Shown here: in pieces, positions 41,965 through 51,843 of the stretch
Layout: every line of letters begins with the position of its first letter
How positions within the stretch are numbered: position 1 is the first letter of the stretch
NCBI RefSeq assembly: GCF_030450055.1
Contig: NZ_CP118480.1
Span: 2,569,415 to 2,633,414 of the forward strand
Source: Gallaecimonas kandeliae
GTDB lineage: Bacteria; Pseudomonadota; Gammaproteobacteria; Enterobacterales; Gallaecimonadaceae
DNA: 64,000 bases
Direction: 5' to 3'
Translations under genes and position numbers: made by a program
The notes under the pieces: model-generated
What the model was told of the DNA's origin: nothing
The model's database searches: none
What the model saw: the letters and a program-made list of their open reading frames with translations, nothing else

Positions 41965-44900
41965 ATGTCGTTGAGTAAGCAAAGACCTTTAATGCGCAGC
42001 CTGGTTGCGGCCAGTGTTTTGGCGGCCCTGGCCAGCCCCGCCGCCCTGGCGGCCATCCACGGCGACCCCACTATCGGCGGCAGCTCCTTTAAGATGGTGA
42101 CCCTCGACGGCGGCAACGGCGGCTTCGACAGCAGCTTTGACGTGTCCGACCGGGTGGCGGTGGACGGTGCAGGCCGGGTGCTGGTGGTGGGTTATTCGAC
42201 GCCGGCTGCCGAACAGAACAACGTCATCGATATCGAACGGCGCCTGCCTGACTACAGCCTGGACACCAGCTTCGGCAACGGCGGCAAGGTGCAGCTCAGC
42301 GACGCTAATTATTCACTCTCCGGTGCGGTTGTCACCGTTGATAACCAGGGCCGCATTCTGGTGGCCGGCTTTAGCAACGACAACGAACTACGCCTGTACC
42401 GCCTGCTGGCGGACGGCAGCATTGATACCAGTTTCGGCGAGGGTGGCGAGACCCGATTTACCCTCAATAACACGGCTCCCGATGTGACCAGCATCCTCAG
42501 TGATGCCCAGGGCCGGGTGTACGTCGGCGGACGCCTCTATCAATCTGCAACGGGCCACGATGCTTTTATCGCCCGCTTTGGCGCCGACGGCTACCTGGAC
42601 ACCAGCTTCAATAGCAGCGGCTACCAGTTGCTGGGGGCGAGCGGTGACGATCTCATCAATGATCTCGCCATCGACAGCAGCGGCAAGCTGCTGGCCGCCG
42701 GCCACCTCGACTTCACGCCGACCCTGTTTCGCTTCAACGAAGACGGCAGCCTTGACGGCAGCTTCGGCGGCAATGGCCAGGTCAGCGTCAGCCAAATGAC
42801 CAGCCCGTCCAGCCAGGCCTACAGCCTGGCCCTGGACGCCAACGGCAAGATCCTGGTCACCACCGACGACAAGGTCAGCGACAGCGACGCCACCCAGGTC
42901 TTCAACCTTTACCGCTACAACAGCGACGGCACCCTGGACAGCAGCTTTGCCGACAGCGGCCGCTTTAGCCTGGACGTGGCCGGCCTCGGCACCACCGGTT
43001 CCAACACCGCTACCCAGGTCAGCCTCGACAGCCAGGGCCGTATCCTGGTCGGCGGCCAGGTCTATGAGAGCAGCAACAACAACAGCCTCTCACACATGGC
43101 GCTGCTGCGCCTGAGTGCGAACGGCCAGCTGGACACCAGTTTCGGCAGCAATGGCATCGGCAGCTACCATCTGGAGCCTGGCAACGCCAACAACTCTCCG
43201 GTGCTCATCCACCAGCAATCCAACGGCAACCTGGACATCTTCTCCCACCAGAGCGGCTCGGGAGGTGACGACCTGGGCTGGAGCAAGGTCGATAGCGACG
43301 GCCATGCCACCACCCCCTTCCCCAAAGACGGCGTGGTGATCCCCGGTGCCGACAACCTGACCCTGCCCTTTGACAACTACGAAGACTTCAATCTGGTCAG
43401 GGTCGACGCCCAGGGGCGCACCTTGGCAGTAGGTGACGGCCAGGACAGCAAGACCAACGGCAGCGACCTCCTGGTCTACCGCTATAACGTGGATGGCAGC
43501 CTGGACACCAGCTTCGGCACCGGCGGCATTTACCAGCAGGATCTGGGCATCGGCGACTCTGCGAAGGATGTGCAGATAGACGCCAGCGGCAATATCTGGC
43601 TGCTGGCAACACCGACGTCGAGCTCGAACACCAGTAGTTTTGTGGTGACCAAGCTGACCGCCAGCGGCCAGCCGGACGCCAGCTTCGGCACCAATGGCGT
43701 GGCCACCGTCACCACCAGCCTGTTCCCGAAGGCGCTGATGCTGCACAGCGATGGCAGCATGATGGTGGCCGGCGACCGGTTCCAAGTGGCGCGCCTCAAT
43801 GCCGACGGCAGCCTGGATACCGGCTTTGGCAGCGGCGGTATTTTCGCTGCCACCGGCCTCGGTACCTTTGACCGTCTGCAGTACGCCGGCGAAGACAGCC
43901 AGGGCCGCATCGTGCTGGCGGGCCGCGCGAACAGCTATTCCAAGGTGATGCGGGTCAATGCCGACGGCACCCTGGATACCGGCTTCGCCACCAGCGGCGT
44001 TGCCACCATCAGCCTGCCGACGACGCTTTCCGCCAACGGCGATGCCTATTATCAAACGGCCCTGCTGGACGGCGACAAGCTGTGGCTGGCGGTGGCTGGA
44101 CCCAGCACCAACACCGAGAACCCCAACTACCTGCTGCGCCTCGACGCCAGCGGCGCCGTCGACAGCACCTTCAACGGCGGTACCCCGGCTAAGTTCGGCG
44201 CCGGCCAGCAGCTCTATCCCCTGACCATGCTAAAAGACAGTGCCGGCCGCCTGGTGGTTGGCGGTTGGGTCAGCCGCTCGAACTACGACTTTTCCTTCGT
44301 CGCACGCATCAACAGCGATGGCAGCAGCGATGACAGCTATGCACCCGGCGGCGTCCAGACCTTCGACTTCGGCGGCGGCGCCGACTTTAACGACATGGCC
44401 TTCAAGCCCAACGGCGACCTGGTGGTGGCGTCCTACCTGAACTTCACCAACGACCGCGCCCTGCTGGTGAACCTCACCGAGAACTCGGCCCCCGTCATCG
44501 GCGGCGCACCGGCGACCTCGGTCAACCAGGGCGCGGCCTACAGCTTCATCCCCACGGCCTCGGACCCTGAAAACGACAATCTCAGCTTCAGCATCCAGAA
44601 CAAGCCGGCCTGGGCCAGCTTCGACACCGCTACCGGCGCCCTGACCGGCACCCCGGGCCAGGCTGATGTGGGCACGGCTGCCAACGTCGTCATCTCCGTC
44701 AGCGACGGCCGGGCGACCACCAGCCTGGCGGCCTTCAACATCACCGTCGCCAACGTCAACGACGCCCCCACCGGCAGCGTCAGCATTGCCGCCAGCAGCC
44801 CCAACGGCCCAACCTTGGTGGCCAGCAACAGCCTGGCCGACCTCGATGGCATGGGCACCGTGACCTACACCTGGCTGCGGGCCGGTCAGGCTATCGCCAC

Positions 44901-47400
44901 CGGCGACCAATACAGCCTGGTGCTGGCCGACAGGGGCCAGGACATCAGCGTCCGCGCCAGCTACACCGATGGCTTCGGCCAGGCCGAGTCGGTGACCAGC
45001 GCCGTCACCACGGCCACCAGCGATTTCTTCAACGCCGATGCCGACGGTGACCATATCTCCAACGGCGACGAGCTGGCCCAAGGCACCGATTACACCAAGG
45101 CCGACACCGACGGTGACGGCGTCAACGACGACGTCGACGCCTTCCCCTTGGATATCAAGGAGTCTGCCGACACCGACGGCGACGGCATCGGCAACAACGC
45201 CGATACCGATGACGACAACGACGGCATTCCCGATGCCCAGGACAGTGCGCCCCTGGATCCCACCAAGGGTGACAACCAGGCCCCCGTCATCGCCCAGCTT
45301 CAGGATCTGACCTTCGAGGCCACTGGCCCCACCACATCCGTGACCCTGCCGCCCCCGGTGGTGACCGACAACAACACCCTCTATGCCCCCACTGTGGTCT
45401 CCGATCTGAGCGGCGCCTTGGCCGTGGGTGAGCACCTGGTCACCTGGACCGCCACCGACCATGACGGCAACCAGACCCAGGCCCAGCAGAAGGTGACCAT
45501 CACCGACACCACTGCCCCCGAGCTGGCCCAGCCGGCCCCCCTGGAGCTCAATGCCACAGGCCGCCTCACCGACATAGCCCCGGCCATCACCGTCAAGGCA
45601 GACGACCTGGTGGACGGCGAGCTGAGCGCCACCGTCGTAGGCGACAGTAAACTGGTTTCCGGCTTGCACCAGGTGCAGCTGCAGGCCACAGACGCCGCCG
45701 GCAACAAGGCCAGCACCCAGTTGCAGGTCAGCATATTGCCCGAGCTGAAACTGGCCCAGGGCCTGGCCGTAGAAGCGGGCGGCGACTACAGCCTACCCGT
45801 GGAGCTGAGCGGTGAGGCCCCGGCCTATCCGGTAACTGTGAACTACAGCCTGTCCGTGGACGGCCAAGTGGTCAGCCAGGGTAACGGCAGCGTCATTAGC
45901 GGCACCGCCGGGCAACTGGCCCTGAGCATCCCTGCCGGCGTCAGCGCCAGCAGCCGCCTCAGCGTCACCGTCGACTCCCTGTCCCACGCCTTCGTGGCCG
46001 AGGGCACCAGTGCCCAGCTCAAGCTGGTGGAACAGGACCTGGCACCGCTGCTGAGCACCAAGCTGGCGCAACAGGGCAAGGCTGGCAGCCTTATCGACCC
46101 GGCCGCCGGCACCGTGACCCTCAGCGTCCATGTCAGCGACGTCAACCTGAGCGACAGCCATACCGTGAACTGGCAAGTGGTTGACAGCGCCTTCACCGGC
46201 ACCGCCACCGACGAGGGCAACGGGGATTTCAGCTTCAGCTTCGACCCCAGCAACCTGGCCGACGGCAGCTACGCCGTGAACGTCACCGCCACCGAAACCA
46301 ACAGGGCCACGCCCCTGTCCAGCAGCCGCCTGGTCCACTTCAGCGTCCAGTCCCTGCCGGCCCTGAGCCCGGACAGCGACAGCGACGGTGACGGCATCTC
46401 TGACGCCGACGAAGGCTACGGTGACAGCGACGGTGACGGCATCGCCGACTACCTGGACAACGACAGCAACAGCAGCCGCTTGCCGATGGACGCCAACCAC
46501 GAGCCGATGCAGGCCGCGGCCGGCATCCAGATGTCCCTGGGCAACCTGGCCAGGGAAGCGGGCGGCAGCCAGAGCAGCGGCGCCGCCATGACCACCGAGA
46601 CCCTGGCCGCCCTCGCCGCCAAGATACCGGGCGCCGCCGACACCAGCGACGTGCACTTCGCCCCCTTTACGCCGCTGCTGGACTTCAGCCTGAGCGGCCT
46701 GGCCCAGGCCGGTGACTCCGCCGCCGTGGTGATCCCCCTGGCCAAGGGGCAGCAACTGCCGGAAGGGGCCCAGTACCGTAAGTACAACAGCAGCCAAGGC
46801 TGGTTCAGCTTCGTCGAAGATGCCCGCAACAGCATCGCCTCTGCGCCCCTTGACGCCAGCGGCCAGTGCCCGGCCCCGGACGCCAGCGCCTATGTGCAGG
46901 GCCTCAACGCCGGTGATGCCTGTATCCGCCTGGTCATAGAGGACGGCGGCCCCAACGACGCCGACTTCAGCGCCAACGGCGCCATCGACGACCCCGGCGC
47001 CATCACCACTGAGACGCCCAACCACGCCCCCGTGGCCGTGGATGACGCGGCCCAGACCCATGGCGGCTACCCGGTCTCAATCGACGTGCTGGCCAACGAC
47101 AGCGACCAGGACGGCGACAAGCTGAGCCTGACCGAGGCGACCGTCGACCACGGCGCCGTGGCGGTGACCAGCGAAAACAAACTGGTCTATACCCCAACCT
47201 ACGGCTTTACCGGCACCGCCACCATCAGCTACGTGGTGAGCGACGGCATGGGCGGCACCGCCCAGGGCCAAGCCCAGGTCCAGGTGTTGGCAGAGCCTGT
47301 CGAGCCGGCCACCCAGCCCAAGTCCGGCGGCGGCTCCCTGCCGTTGTGGGCAACGGCGCTGCTGGGCCTGGTACGCCTGTTCAGGCGCCGCCAGTCCTGA
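41965..47400 (+). CDS. Giant GlyGly-CTERM surface protein with delta-60 repeats, Ig-like domains and thrombospondin type 3 repeats
   Basis: An 1811-residue exported protein. A signal peptide is followed by ~12 delta-60 repeats (residues ~70-835; pattern SLDTSFGxxG, e.g. GSLDTSFGTGGIY) probably forming beta-propellers; a He_PIG/cadherin-like domain (~842-930); calcium-binding thrombospondin type 3 repeats (DADGDHISNGDE, DTDGDGVNDDVDAF; ~1025-1100); a HYR-like domain (~1110-1185); a second TSP3 segment (~1469-1502); a choice-of-anchor-U-like domain (~1560-1680); a cadherin-like domain; and the GlyGly-CTERM signal SGGGSLPLW...FRRRQS. Such tails are processed by rhombosortase after type II secretion. 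GGAGG precedes the ATG. Likely a cell-surface or matrix protein. Confidence 0.9.
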   Translation: MSLSKQRPLMRSLVAASVLAALASPAALAAIHGDPTIGGSSFKMVTLDGGNGGFDSSFDVSDRVAVDGAGRVLVVGYSTPAAEQNNVIDIERRLPDYSLDTSFGNGGKVQLSDANYSLSGAVVTVDNQGRILVAGFSNDNELRLYRLLADGSIDTSFGEGGETRFTLNNTAPDVTSILSDAQGRVYVGGRLYQSATGHDAFIARFGADGYLDTSFNSSGYQLLGASGDDLINDLAIDSSGKLLAAGHLDFTPTLFRFNEDGSLDGSFGGNGQVSVSQMTSPSSQAYSLALDANGKILVTTDDKVSDSDATQVFNLYRYNSDGTLDSSFADSGRFSLDVAGLGTTGSNTATQVSLDSQGRILVGGQVYESSNNNSLSHMALLRLSANGQLDTSFGSNGIGSYHLEPGNANNSPVLIHQQSNGNLDIFSHQSGSGGDDLGWSKVDSDGHATTPFPKDGVVIPGADNLTLPFDNYEDFNLVRVDAQGRTLAVGDGQDSKTNGSDLLVYRYNVDGSLDTSFGTGGIYQQDLGIGDSAKDVQIDASGNIWLLATPTSSSNTSSFVVTKLTASGQPDASFGTNGVATVTTSLFPKALMLHSDGSMMVAGDRFQVARLNADGSLDTGFGSGGIFAATGLGTFDRLQYAGEDSQGRIVLAGRANSYSKVMRVNADGTLDTGFATSGVATISLPTTLSANGDAYYQTALLDGDKLWLAVAGPSTNTENPNYLLRLDASGAVDSTFNGGTPAKFGAGQQLYPLTMLKDSAGRLVVGGWVSRSNYDFSFVARINSDGSSDDSYAPGGVQTFDFGGGADFNDMAFKPNGDLVVASYLNFTNDRALLVNLTENSAPVIGGAPATSVNQGAAYSFIPTASDPENDNLSFSIQNKPAWASFDTATGALTGTPGQADVGTAANVVISVSDGRATTSLAAFNITVANVNDAPTGSVSIAASSPNGPTLVASNSLADLDGMGTVTYTWLRAGQAIATGDQYSLVLADRGQDISVRASYTDGFGQAESVTSAVTTATSDFFNADADGDHISNGDELAQGTDYTKADTDGDGVNDDVDAFPLDIKESADTDGDGIGNNADTDDDNDGIPDAQDSAPLDPTKGDNQAPVIAQLQDLTFEATGPTTSVTLPPPVVTDNNTLYAPTVVSDLSGALAVGEHLVTWTATDHDGNQTQAQQKVTITDTTAPELAQPAPLELNATGRLTDIAPAITVKADDLVDGELSATVVGDSKLVSGLHQVQLQATDAAGNKASTQLQVSILPELKLAQGLAVEAGGDYSLPVELSGEAPAYPVTVNYSLSVDGQVVSQGNGSVISGTAGQLALSIPAGVSASSRLSVTVDSLSHAFVAEGTSAQLKLVEQDLAPLLSTKLAQQGKAGSLIDPAAGTVTLSVHVSDVNLSDSHTVNWQVVDSAFTGTATDEGNGDFSFSFDPSNLADGSYAVNVTATETNRATPLSSSRLVHFSVQSLPALSPDSDSDGDGISDADEGYGDSDGDGIADYLDNDSNSSRLPMDANHEPMQAAAGIQMSLGNLAREAGGSQSSGAAMTTETLAALAAKIPGAADTSDVHFAPFTPLLDFSLSGLAQAGDSAAVVIPLAKGQQLPEGAQYRKYNSSQGWFSFVEDARNSIASAPLDASGQCPAPDASAYVQGLNAGDACIRLVIEDGGPNDADFSANGAIDDPGAITTETPNHAPVAVDDAAQTHGGYPVSIDVLANDSDQDGDKLSLTEATVDHGAVAVTSENKLVYTPTYGFTGTATISYVVSDGMGGTAQGQAQVQVLAEPVEPATQPKSGGGSLPLWATALLGLVRLFRRRQS

Positions 47401-47441
47401 TGGGGCAATAAAACCTGACAGCGGCCTTCCTCGCCGCCACT

Positions 47442-47469
47442 AAAAAGCCGCCCAAGAGGGCGGCTTTTT
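47442..47469. terminator. Bidirectional terminator between the giant gene and the VOC gene
   Basis: A 12-bp perfect stem (AAAAAGCCGCCC/GGGCGGCTTTTT, loop AAGA). It overlaps the stop codon of the convergent VOC gene. Confidence 0.93.
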
Positions 47470-47860
47470 ATTTGGGCTGGAGCAGATCCCACTTGTTGCC
47501 GAAGCCGTCTTCGAACACCACCACAGTGGCGTAGGGCTCCTCCCGGGGCTGTTCAACGAAATGCACGCCCTTGGCCGCCATGGCCTGGTAGTCGCGCCAG
47601 AAATCGTCGGTGTTGAGGAAGAGGAAGACCCGGCCCCCGGCCTGCTGGCCTATGGCGGCTTGCTGGGCATCGCCCTTGGCCTTGGCCAACAGGAGGCCGG
47701 CCTGGCTGCCTCTGGGCCTGACCACCACCCAGCGTTTGCCTTCCCCTTGGGGGCTGTCTTCCACCAGTTCGAACCCCAGCTTGTCGCAATACCAGGCGAT
47801 GGCCTGGTCGTAATCCGGCACCACCAGGGTCACCAGTCCGATAAATTGGCTCAAGGCCAT
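47468..47860 (-). CDS. VOC (glyoxalase/bleomycin resistance-like) family protein
   Basis: A 130-residue single-domain VOC protein with the beta-alpha-beta-beta-beta module (FIGLVTLVVPDYDQAIAWYC near the start and VVVFEDGFGNKWDLLQ at the end). Similar proteins are annotated as extradiol dioxygenase-like; metal ligands could be inferred only from structure. Start ATG 47860 fits the family. It is followed by the divergent PAS-GGDEF gene 124 bp away. Confidence 0.82.
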   Translation of the reverse strand: MALSQFIGLVTLVVPDYDQAIAWYCDKLGFELVEDSPQGEGKRWVVVRPRGSQAGLLLAKAKGDAQQAAIGQQAGGRVFLFLNTDDFWRDYQAMAAKGVHFVEQPREEPYATVVVFEDGFGNKWDLLQPK

Positions 47861-47984
47861 TCTCCTTTTGTGGTCAAAATGTCCAGCCCGCCGGGCAAAC
47901 CGGAAACAAGGAACGAATAGGCAAGTTACACTTTCCAGACAAAGGGTAAAGGACCGCAAGCCGGATCACAGGAGCCAGATAGCC

Positions 47985-48929
47985 ATGGAGCAGGATGACC
48001 TGCACGAAGCGCTGCAGAAGCTGCAACAGGAAAATGCCCGCCTCAAGCGCCTGGCCGACGACGCCAAGGAAAAGCTGGATGCGGCCATGGACGGCACCGG
48101 CCTTTGCATCTGGCAACTCCATGTGCCCAGCGGCAAGCTGGTGATCTTCAACCGCCGTTGGGGCGCCATGCTGGGTTTCCAGCCCAAGGAGCTGGAAGCC
48201 CATTTCGACACCTGGCGCGCCCACCTGCACCCGGAAGACAGGGAAACGGTGCTGGACGCCTTCTACAGCCATATCCAGGGCAAGAGCCCCTCCTACCAGG
48301 CCCTGCACCGTATGCTGGGTAAAAACGGGGTCCGCTGGGTGCTGGACAGGGGCCGGGTGGTGGAAAGGGACGAACAAGGCCAGCCGCTGCGGGTCATGGG
48401 CACCCATATCGACGTCACCCAGGAAAAGGAATACGAACTGCAACTGGCCATCCTGGCCAACCAGGATCCCCTGACCGGCGTGCTCAACCGCGCCGCCCTG
48501 ATCCAGCATTTCGACGAGCACCGCGGCTTGGGCCACCTGAGCCTCTGTTTCATCGACTTGGACGATTTCAAGCAGGTCAACGACAGCCTGGGCCACCGCA
48601 GCGGTGACGAGCTGCTGATCCAGCTCACCGACCGCCTGAGGAGTACTTGCCCAAAGGAGGTTAAGCTGGGCCGGCTGGGGGGCGACGAATTCCTGTTGCT
48701 GTTGCCCTGGCCGCCCAGAGACCCCCGCACCCTGACCCTGGCCCAAGCCTGTATCGACGCCCTGGACAAGCCCTTCCAACTGGCCAATGGCCAGGCCTCT
48801 GTGGGGCTATCCATGGGGGTGGAGGAAGTGGCGGCGGGGGAGGATTTCGCCAGTGCCCTGGCCAGGGCGGATCAGTCCATGTACCAGGTGAAAAAGGCCG
48901 GCAAGCGCGGCTTCCAGATCCGGGTCTAG
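47985..48929 (+). CDS. PAS-domain diguanylate cyclase
   Basis: A 314-residue cytoplasmic cyclase. A short N-terminal coiled coil (DLHEALQKLQQENARLKRLA) leads into a PAS domain with PAC motif (residues ~35-155; GVRWVLDRGRVVERDEQGQPL), then a GGDEF domain starting DPLTGVLNRAALIQHF with DLDDFKQVNDSLGHRSGD and RLGGDEF. The I-site position five residues before GGDEF reads KEVK rather than RxxD, so product inhibition is probably absent. AGGAG (47970-47974) before ATG 47985 decides the start. Its end overlaps the convergent gene by 4 nt. Confidence 0.9.
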   Translation: MEQDDLHEALQKLQQENARLKRLADDAKEKLDAAMDGTGLCIWQLHVPSGKLVIFNRRWGAMLGFQPKELEAHFDTWRAHLHPEDRETVLDAFYSHIQGKSPSYQALHRMLGKNGVRWVLDRGRVVERDEQGQPLRVMGTHIDVTQEKEYELQLAILANQDPLTGVLNRAALIQHFDEHRGLGHLSLCFIDLDDFKQVNDSLGHRSGDELLIQLTDRLRSTCPKEVKLGRLGGDEFLLLLPWPPRDPRTLTLAQACIDALDKPFQLANGQASVGLSMGVEEVAAGEDFASALARADQSMYQVKKAGKRGFQIRV

Positions 48930-49447
48930 GCCATCACCTGCGCCACCAGGGCACTCAGCCTGTCTATCTTCTGGTTGCTGAGCTGGCGGTAATCGAAATA
49001 GGGGCAGACCAGCAGCCGCTGCTCGGTGTCCACCGCAAACTCCTCGTCCAGCCATTGCAACTGCGCGGCCAGCTCGCCATTGGCCAGCAGCGCCTTGGCG
49101 TGGGTGCGGCCGGCGATGACATGCAGCCCGGGCTTGGCCAGATCCGGCGGGCTCAGCAGCAGCGCCGTGCCTGAATCCGCCTGCAACAGGTGCCTGTCCC
49201 TGTATTGCTGCCAGCTGGCCTCCAACCTGCGTTGGGGGAAATGCTCGGCCGGCAGCGCATAGAGCAGCTTGGCGTAGACATTGAACAGCTTGCGCCAGCC
49301 GTTGCCGCAATGGCTGTTGATGTGATCTATCTCCCCCGACACCAGGGCTCTGACACCATTAAGGGCCCGGTATTCGGCCATATTGGGGCCCTTGGCCACA
49401 TAGACGGCGAGGCGAAAGCCTGGATCCCCAAAACCTGTTGTCTGCAA
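48926..49447 (-). CDS. Conserved hypothetical protein (possibly DUF6942)
   Basis: A 173-residue soluble protein without signal or membrane segments. Conserved-looking blocks are GEIDHINSHCGNGWRKLFNVYAKLL and LLVCPYFDYRQLSNQKIDRL. I associate this pattern with a family of unknown function in marine gammaproteobacteria (DUF6942), from memory and with limited certainty. No enzymatic motif is visible. Convergent with the PAS-GGDEF gene. Confidence 0.6.
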   Translation of the reverse strand: MQTTGFGDPGFRLAVYVAKGPNMAEYRALNGVRALVSGEIDHINSHCGNGWRKLFNVYAKLLYALPAEHFPQRRLEASWQQYRDRHLLQADSGTALLLSPPDLAKPGLHVIAGRTHAKALLANGELAAQLQWLDEEFAVDTEQRLLVCPYFDYRQLSNQKIDRLSALVAQVMA

Positions 49448-49658
49448 GCGGCTTTCCTCTTGGTCTCTTCACGCTAGGCCGGACCATTGAACCTCAAGGC
49501 GAAGGGGCAGACAAGGCGGTGGCGGATCTCGCCAACAGCTGGCCAAGAATACCAGGCCCACGCCACGGCGCCAGCAACAATGCATTGATTATAAAGAAAT
49601 AAACTGACTGGCCCGGACCTTGCAGAACTGCATCTTTTTGCGAAAAAGGATTTCACCC

Positions 49659-51179
49659 ATGCCCCTGTCCCTGCCCCTTTATGCCCTGACCACGGCCCTG
49701 ATGCTGGCGCCAGTGGACGACATAGGCCCCAACGCAGAGCCCCAGGCCGAGCAGGCCAGGATCCAGGTGCGGATGGACCATTTCCTGGCGACGCTCAGGG
49801 ACAGCTTTGGCGTCCAGTCCGGCATGGCCATCGCCTTGGTGGAAGGAGACAGGGTCATCTACAAGGGCAACTTCGGCTACGCCGACGTCGAACACCAGGT
49901 ACAGGTGGACGACCAGACCCTCTTCTACATCGCCTCCATCACCAAGCCGCTGTTCGCCCTGACCTGGCTGCAAGATAAAGGCGCCGCCAGCCTGGATGAA
50001 AGCCTGGCCGGGCTCTACCCAGGCGTCCCCTTCGCCGCCGACATCCAGGCCAGCCAGGTCAAGGTGCGCCAGTTGCTGAGCCACAGCGCCGGCCTGGATG
50101 AGGTGCTGCTTCAGGACGCCATGGCCGTCAGTGGGCTCCACGACCGCCAGCGCCGGCGCCTGATGCTGGCCAAGCTCGAGCCCAATATGCAGGCCCCCCT
50201 TGGCCAATTCCAATACACCAACCTCGGTTACGACCTGTTGGGAGACAACCTGGCCCCCAGTTGGCAGCAGGCCATGAAAAAGGCCGTCTTCAAAACGCTC
50301 GGCATGGACCACAGCACCGCCTCCCTCTCCGAGGCCCGCCGCCAGGGCTGGCACATCGCCCGCCCCTATTCCTTCTTCAGCCCTCACCCCAGCAAAGCGC
50401 TGTACCTGGAAAAGGCCGACAGCACCCAGCACCCCGCCGGCGGCGTCTTCGCCACGGCCGGCGACATGGCCCGCCTGCTCGAGGCCGAACTCAACGGCGG
50501 CAAGGTGGAGGGCCACCAGGGCCTCCCGGCCAAGGTCGTCGCCCTCAGCCAGCAACAACAGGTGGCGCTGGACGACAAGCACGGGGACTTCCAGCGTAGC
50601 GGCTATGCCCTTGGGTGGTTCCTGGGCCAATACAAGGGGCAGCTGACCTACCACCACTTCGGCAGCTTTGACGGTTACAGGCCCCATCTGTCCTTCATGC
50701 CGGCCCCCAAGCTCGGGATGGTGATCCTCGACAACGAAAGCGAGCTCAACGACAAGCTGACCGACCTGGTCGCCGACTACGGTTACGGCCTGATGCTGGA
50801 TGAGCCGGGGCTGGACCAGCGCCTGGCCGGCCGAGTGGCCGCCCTCAAGAAAATGGCCTTCGCCGCCAGGGACAAGCTGCTGGCCAAGGAAGCGGCCTAC
50901 CAGGCCCAACCCTACCAGTTCAGCCTGCCCCTCGGCGCTTACCTCGGCCGCTATCGCCACCCCCTGGCGGGCCCCATGGAGGTGACCTCCGACGGCCGGT
51001 TCCTGCTGCTGCGCTGGGGCCGGGTGAAGTCCCTGGGCACGGCCTCAGGCCAGCCGGATCGGCTGCGGGTGAAGTTCAGGCCCACCAAGGGCCAGTGGCT
51101 GCGCTTCGACGTCAAGGGCGGCCAGGTCGAAGGCCTGGATTACGACGGCATCCACTTCACCAAGGAGAAGGCCGGCTGA
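49659..51179 (+). CDS. Exported serine hydrolase, beta-lactamase/PBP-like (class C fold)
   Basis: About 506 residues. The N-terminal stretch (MPLSLPLYALTTALMLAPV) is a probable short signal peptide. The SxxK catalytic motif is SITK near residue 88, in YIASITKPLFALTWLQDKG, and the second motif is YTNLGY around residue 184, as in esterase EstB/AmpC-like hydrolases; the third motif is HxG-like HFGSFDGY. A C-terminal lipocalin-like beta domain (DUF3471-type) follows. Substrate could be an ester, a peptide or a beta-lactam. ATG 49659 follows AAAAAGGA. Confidence 0.84.
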   Translation: MPLSLPLYALTTALMLAPVDDIGPNAEPQAEQARIQVRMDHFLATLRDSFGVQSGMAIALVEGDRVIYKGNFGYADVEHQVQVDDQTLFYIASITKPLFALTWLQDKGAASLDESLAGLYPGVPFAADIQASQVKVRQLLSHSAGLDEVLLQDAMAVSGLHDRQRRRLMLAKLEPNMQAPLGQFQYTNLGYDLLGDNLAPSWQQAMKKAVFKTLGMDHSTASLSEARRQGWHIARPYSFFSPHPSKALYLEKADSTQHPAGGVFATAGDMARLLEAELNGGKVEGHQGLPAKVVALSQQQQVALDDKHGDFQRSGYALGWFLGQYKGQLTYHHFGSFDGYRPHLSFMPAPKLGMVILDNESELNDKLTDLVADYGYGLMLDEPGLDQRLAGRVAALKKMAFAARDKLLAKEAAYQAQPYQFSLPLGAYLGRYRHPLAGPMEVTSDGRFLLLRWGRVKSLGTASGQPDRLRVKFRPTKGQWLRFDVKGGQVEGLDYDGIHFTKEKAG

Positions 51180-51252
51180 CGATTTTTTCTTCGCCAAGGG
51201 CCAAGGGGCCGCTATGCTGGTGGGGCATGGACAGCAACCTGGGCAGGAAACT

Positions 51253-51804
51253 ATGAGATTCAAAGGCCTACATCACATCGAATTGTCGGTACTGGACTAC
51301 GACGCCTCTGTGGCCTTCTTCGACAAGCTGTTCGGCTGGCTCGGTTACAAGAGCTTCTGGACCCTGGACATCGGCTACCGCTCCACCTACTACATGGCCC
51401 GTTTCCCCTTTTTCCACAGCTACATCGGCATACAGCCGGCCCAGAGCGGCGGCAAGCTGGACCACAGCGAACGGGCCACCGGCATCCACCACGTCGCCCT
51501 CTGGGCCAGGAGCCGGCGGGAAGTGGACGCCTTCTACCGGGACTTCCTCTTGAAGAACCAGATACCAGTGACAGAGCCGCCGGCCGAGTACCCCACCTAT
51601 ACCCCCGGCTATTACGCCGTCTTCTTCGACGACCCCATCACGGGCATCCATTTCGAACTCAGCCACACCCCCATGCTGCCCTCCCTTTCCAGCTACAGGG
51701 CCTGGCTCGACACCCTCAAGGGCATCTGGCGAAAACACCCTGAATGGCAGGCCGCGCCCTGGAAAGAGGCGATGCGAAAGCTCCCCGCCAAGGACGAGCA
51801 ATGA
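51253..51804 (+). CDS. VOC family protein (glyoxalase-like), 183 residues
   Basis: Begins with the VOC pattern MRFKGLHHIELSVLDYDASVAFFDKLF and contains a second half motif GIHHVALWARSRREVDAFYRDFL and ending FDDPITGIHFELSHT. The C-terminal ~40 residues (WRKHPEWQAAPWKEAMRKL) are an extra helix. ATG 51253 follows CAGGAAA. Likely metal-dependent; substrate unknown. Next gene is another VOC protein, separated by 39 bp. Confidence 0.8.
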   Translation: MRFKGLHHIELSVLDYDASVAFFDKLFGWLGYKSFWTLDIGYRSTYYMARFPFFHSYIGIQPAQSGGKLDHSERATGIHHVALWARSRREVDAFYRDFLLKNQIPVTEPPAEYPTYTPGYYAVFFDDPITGIHFELSHTPMLPSLSSYRAWLDTLKGIWRKHPEWQAAPWKEAMRKLPAKDEQ

Positions 51805-51843
51805 CCCAGGGCCCAGCTTGGCCCACCTTGATAAGGCGAACCC

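Noticed and set aside
44230-45669. Long minus-strand frames inside the giant surface protein
   Set aside because: Antisense shadows of the repetitive, GC-rich gene; no start signals or motifs.
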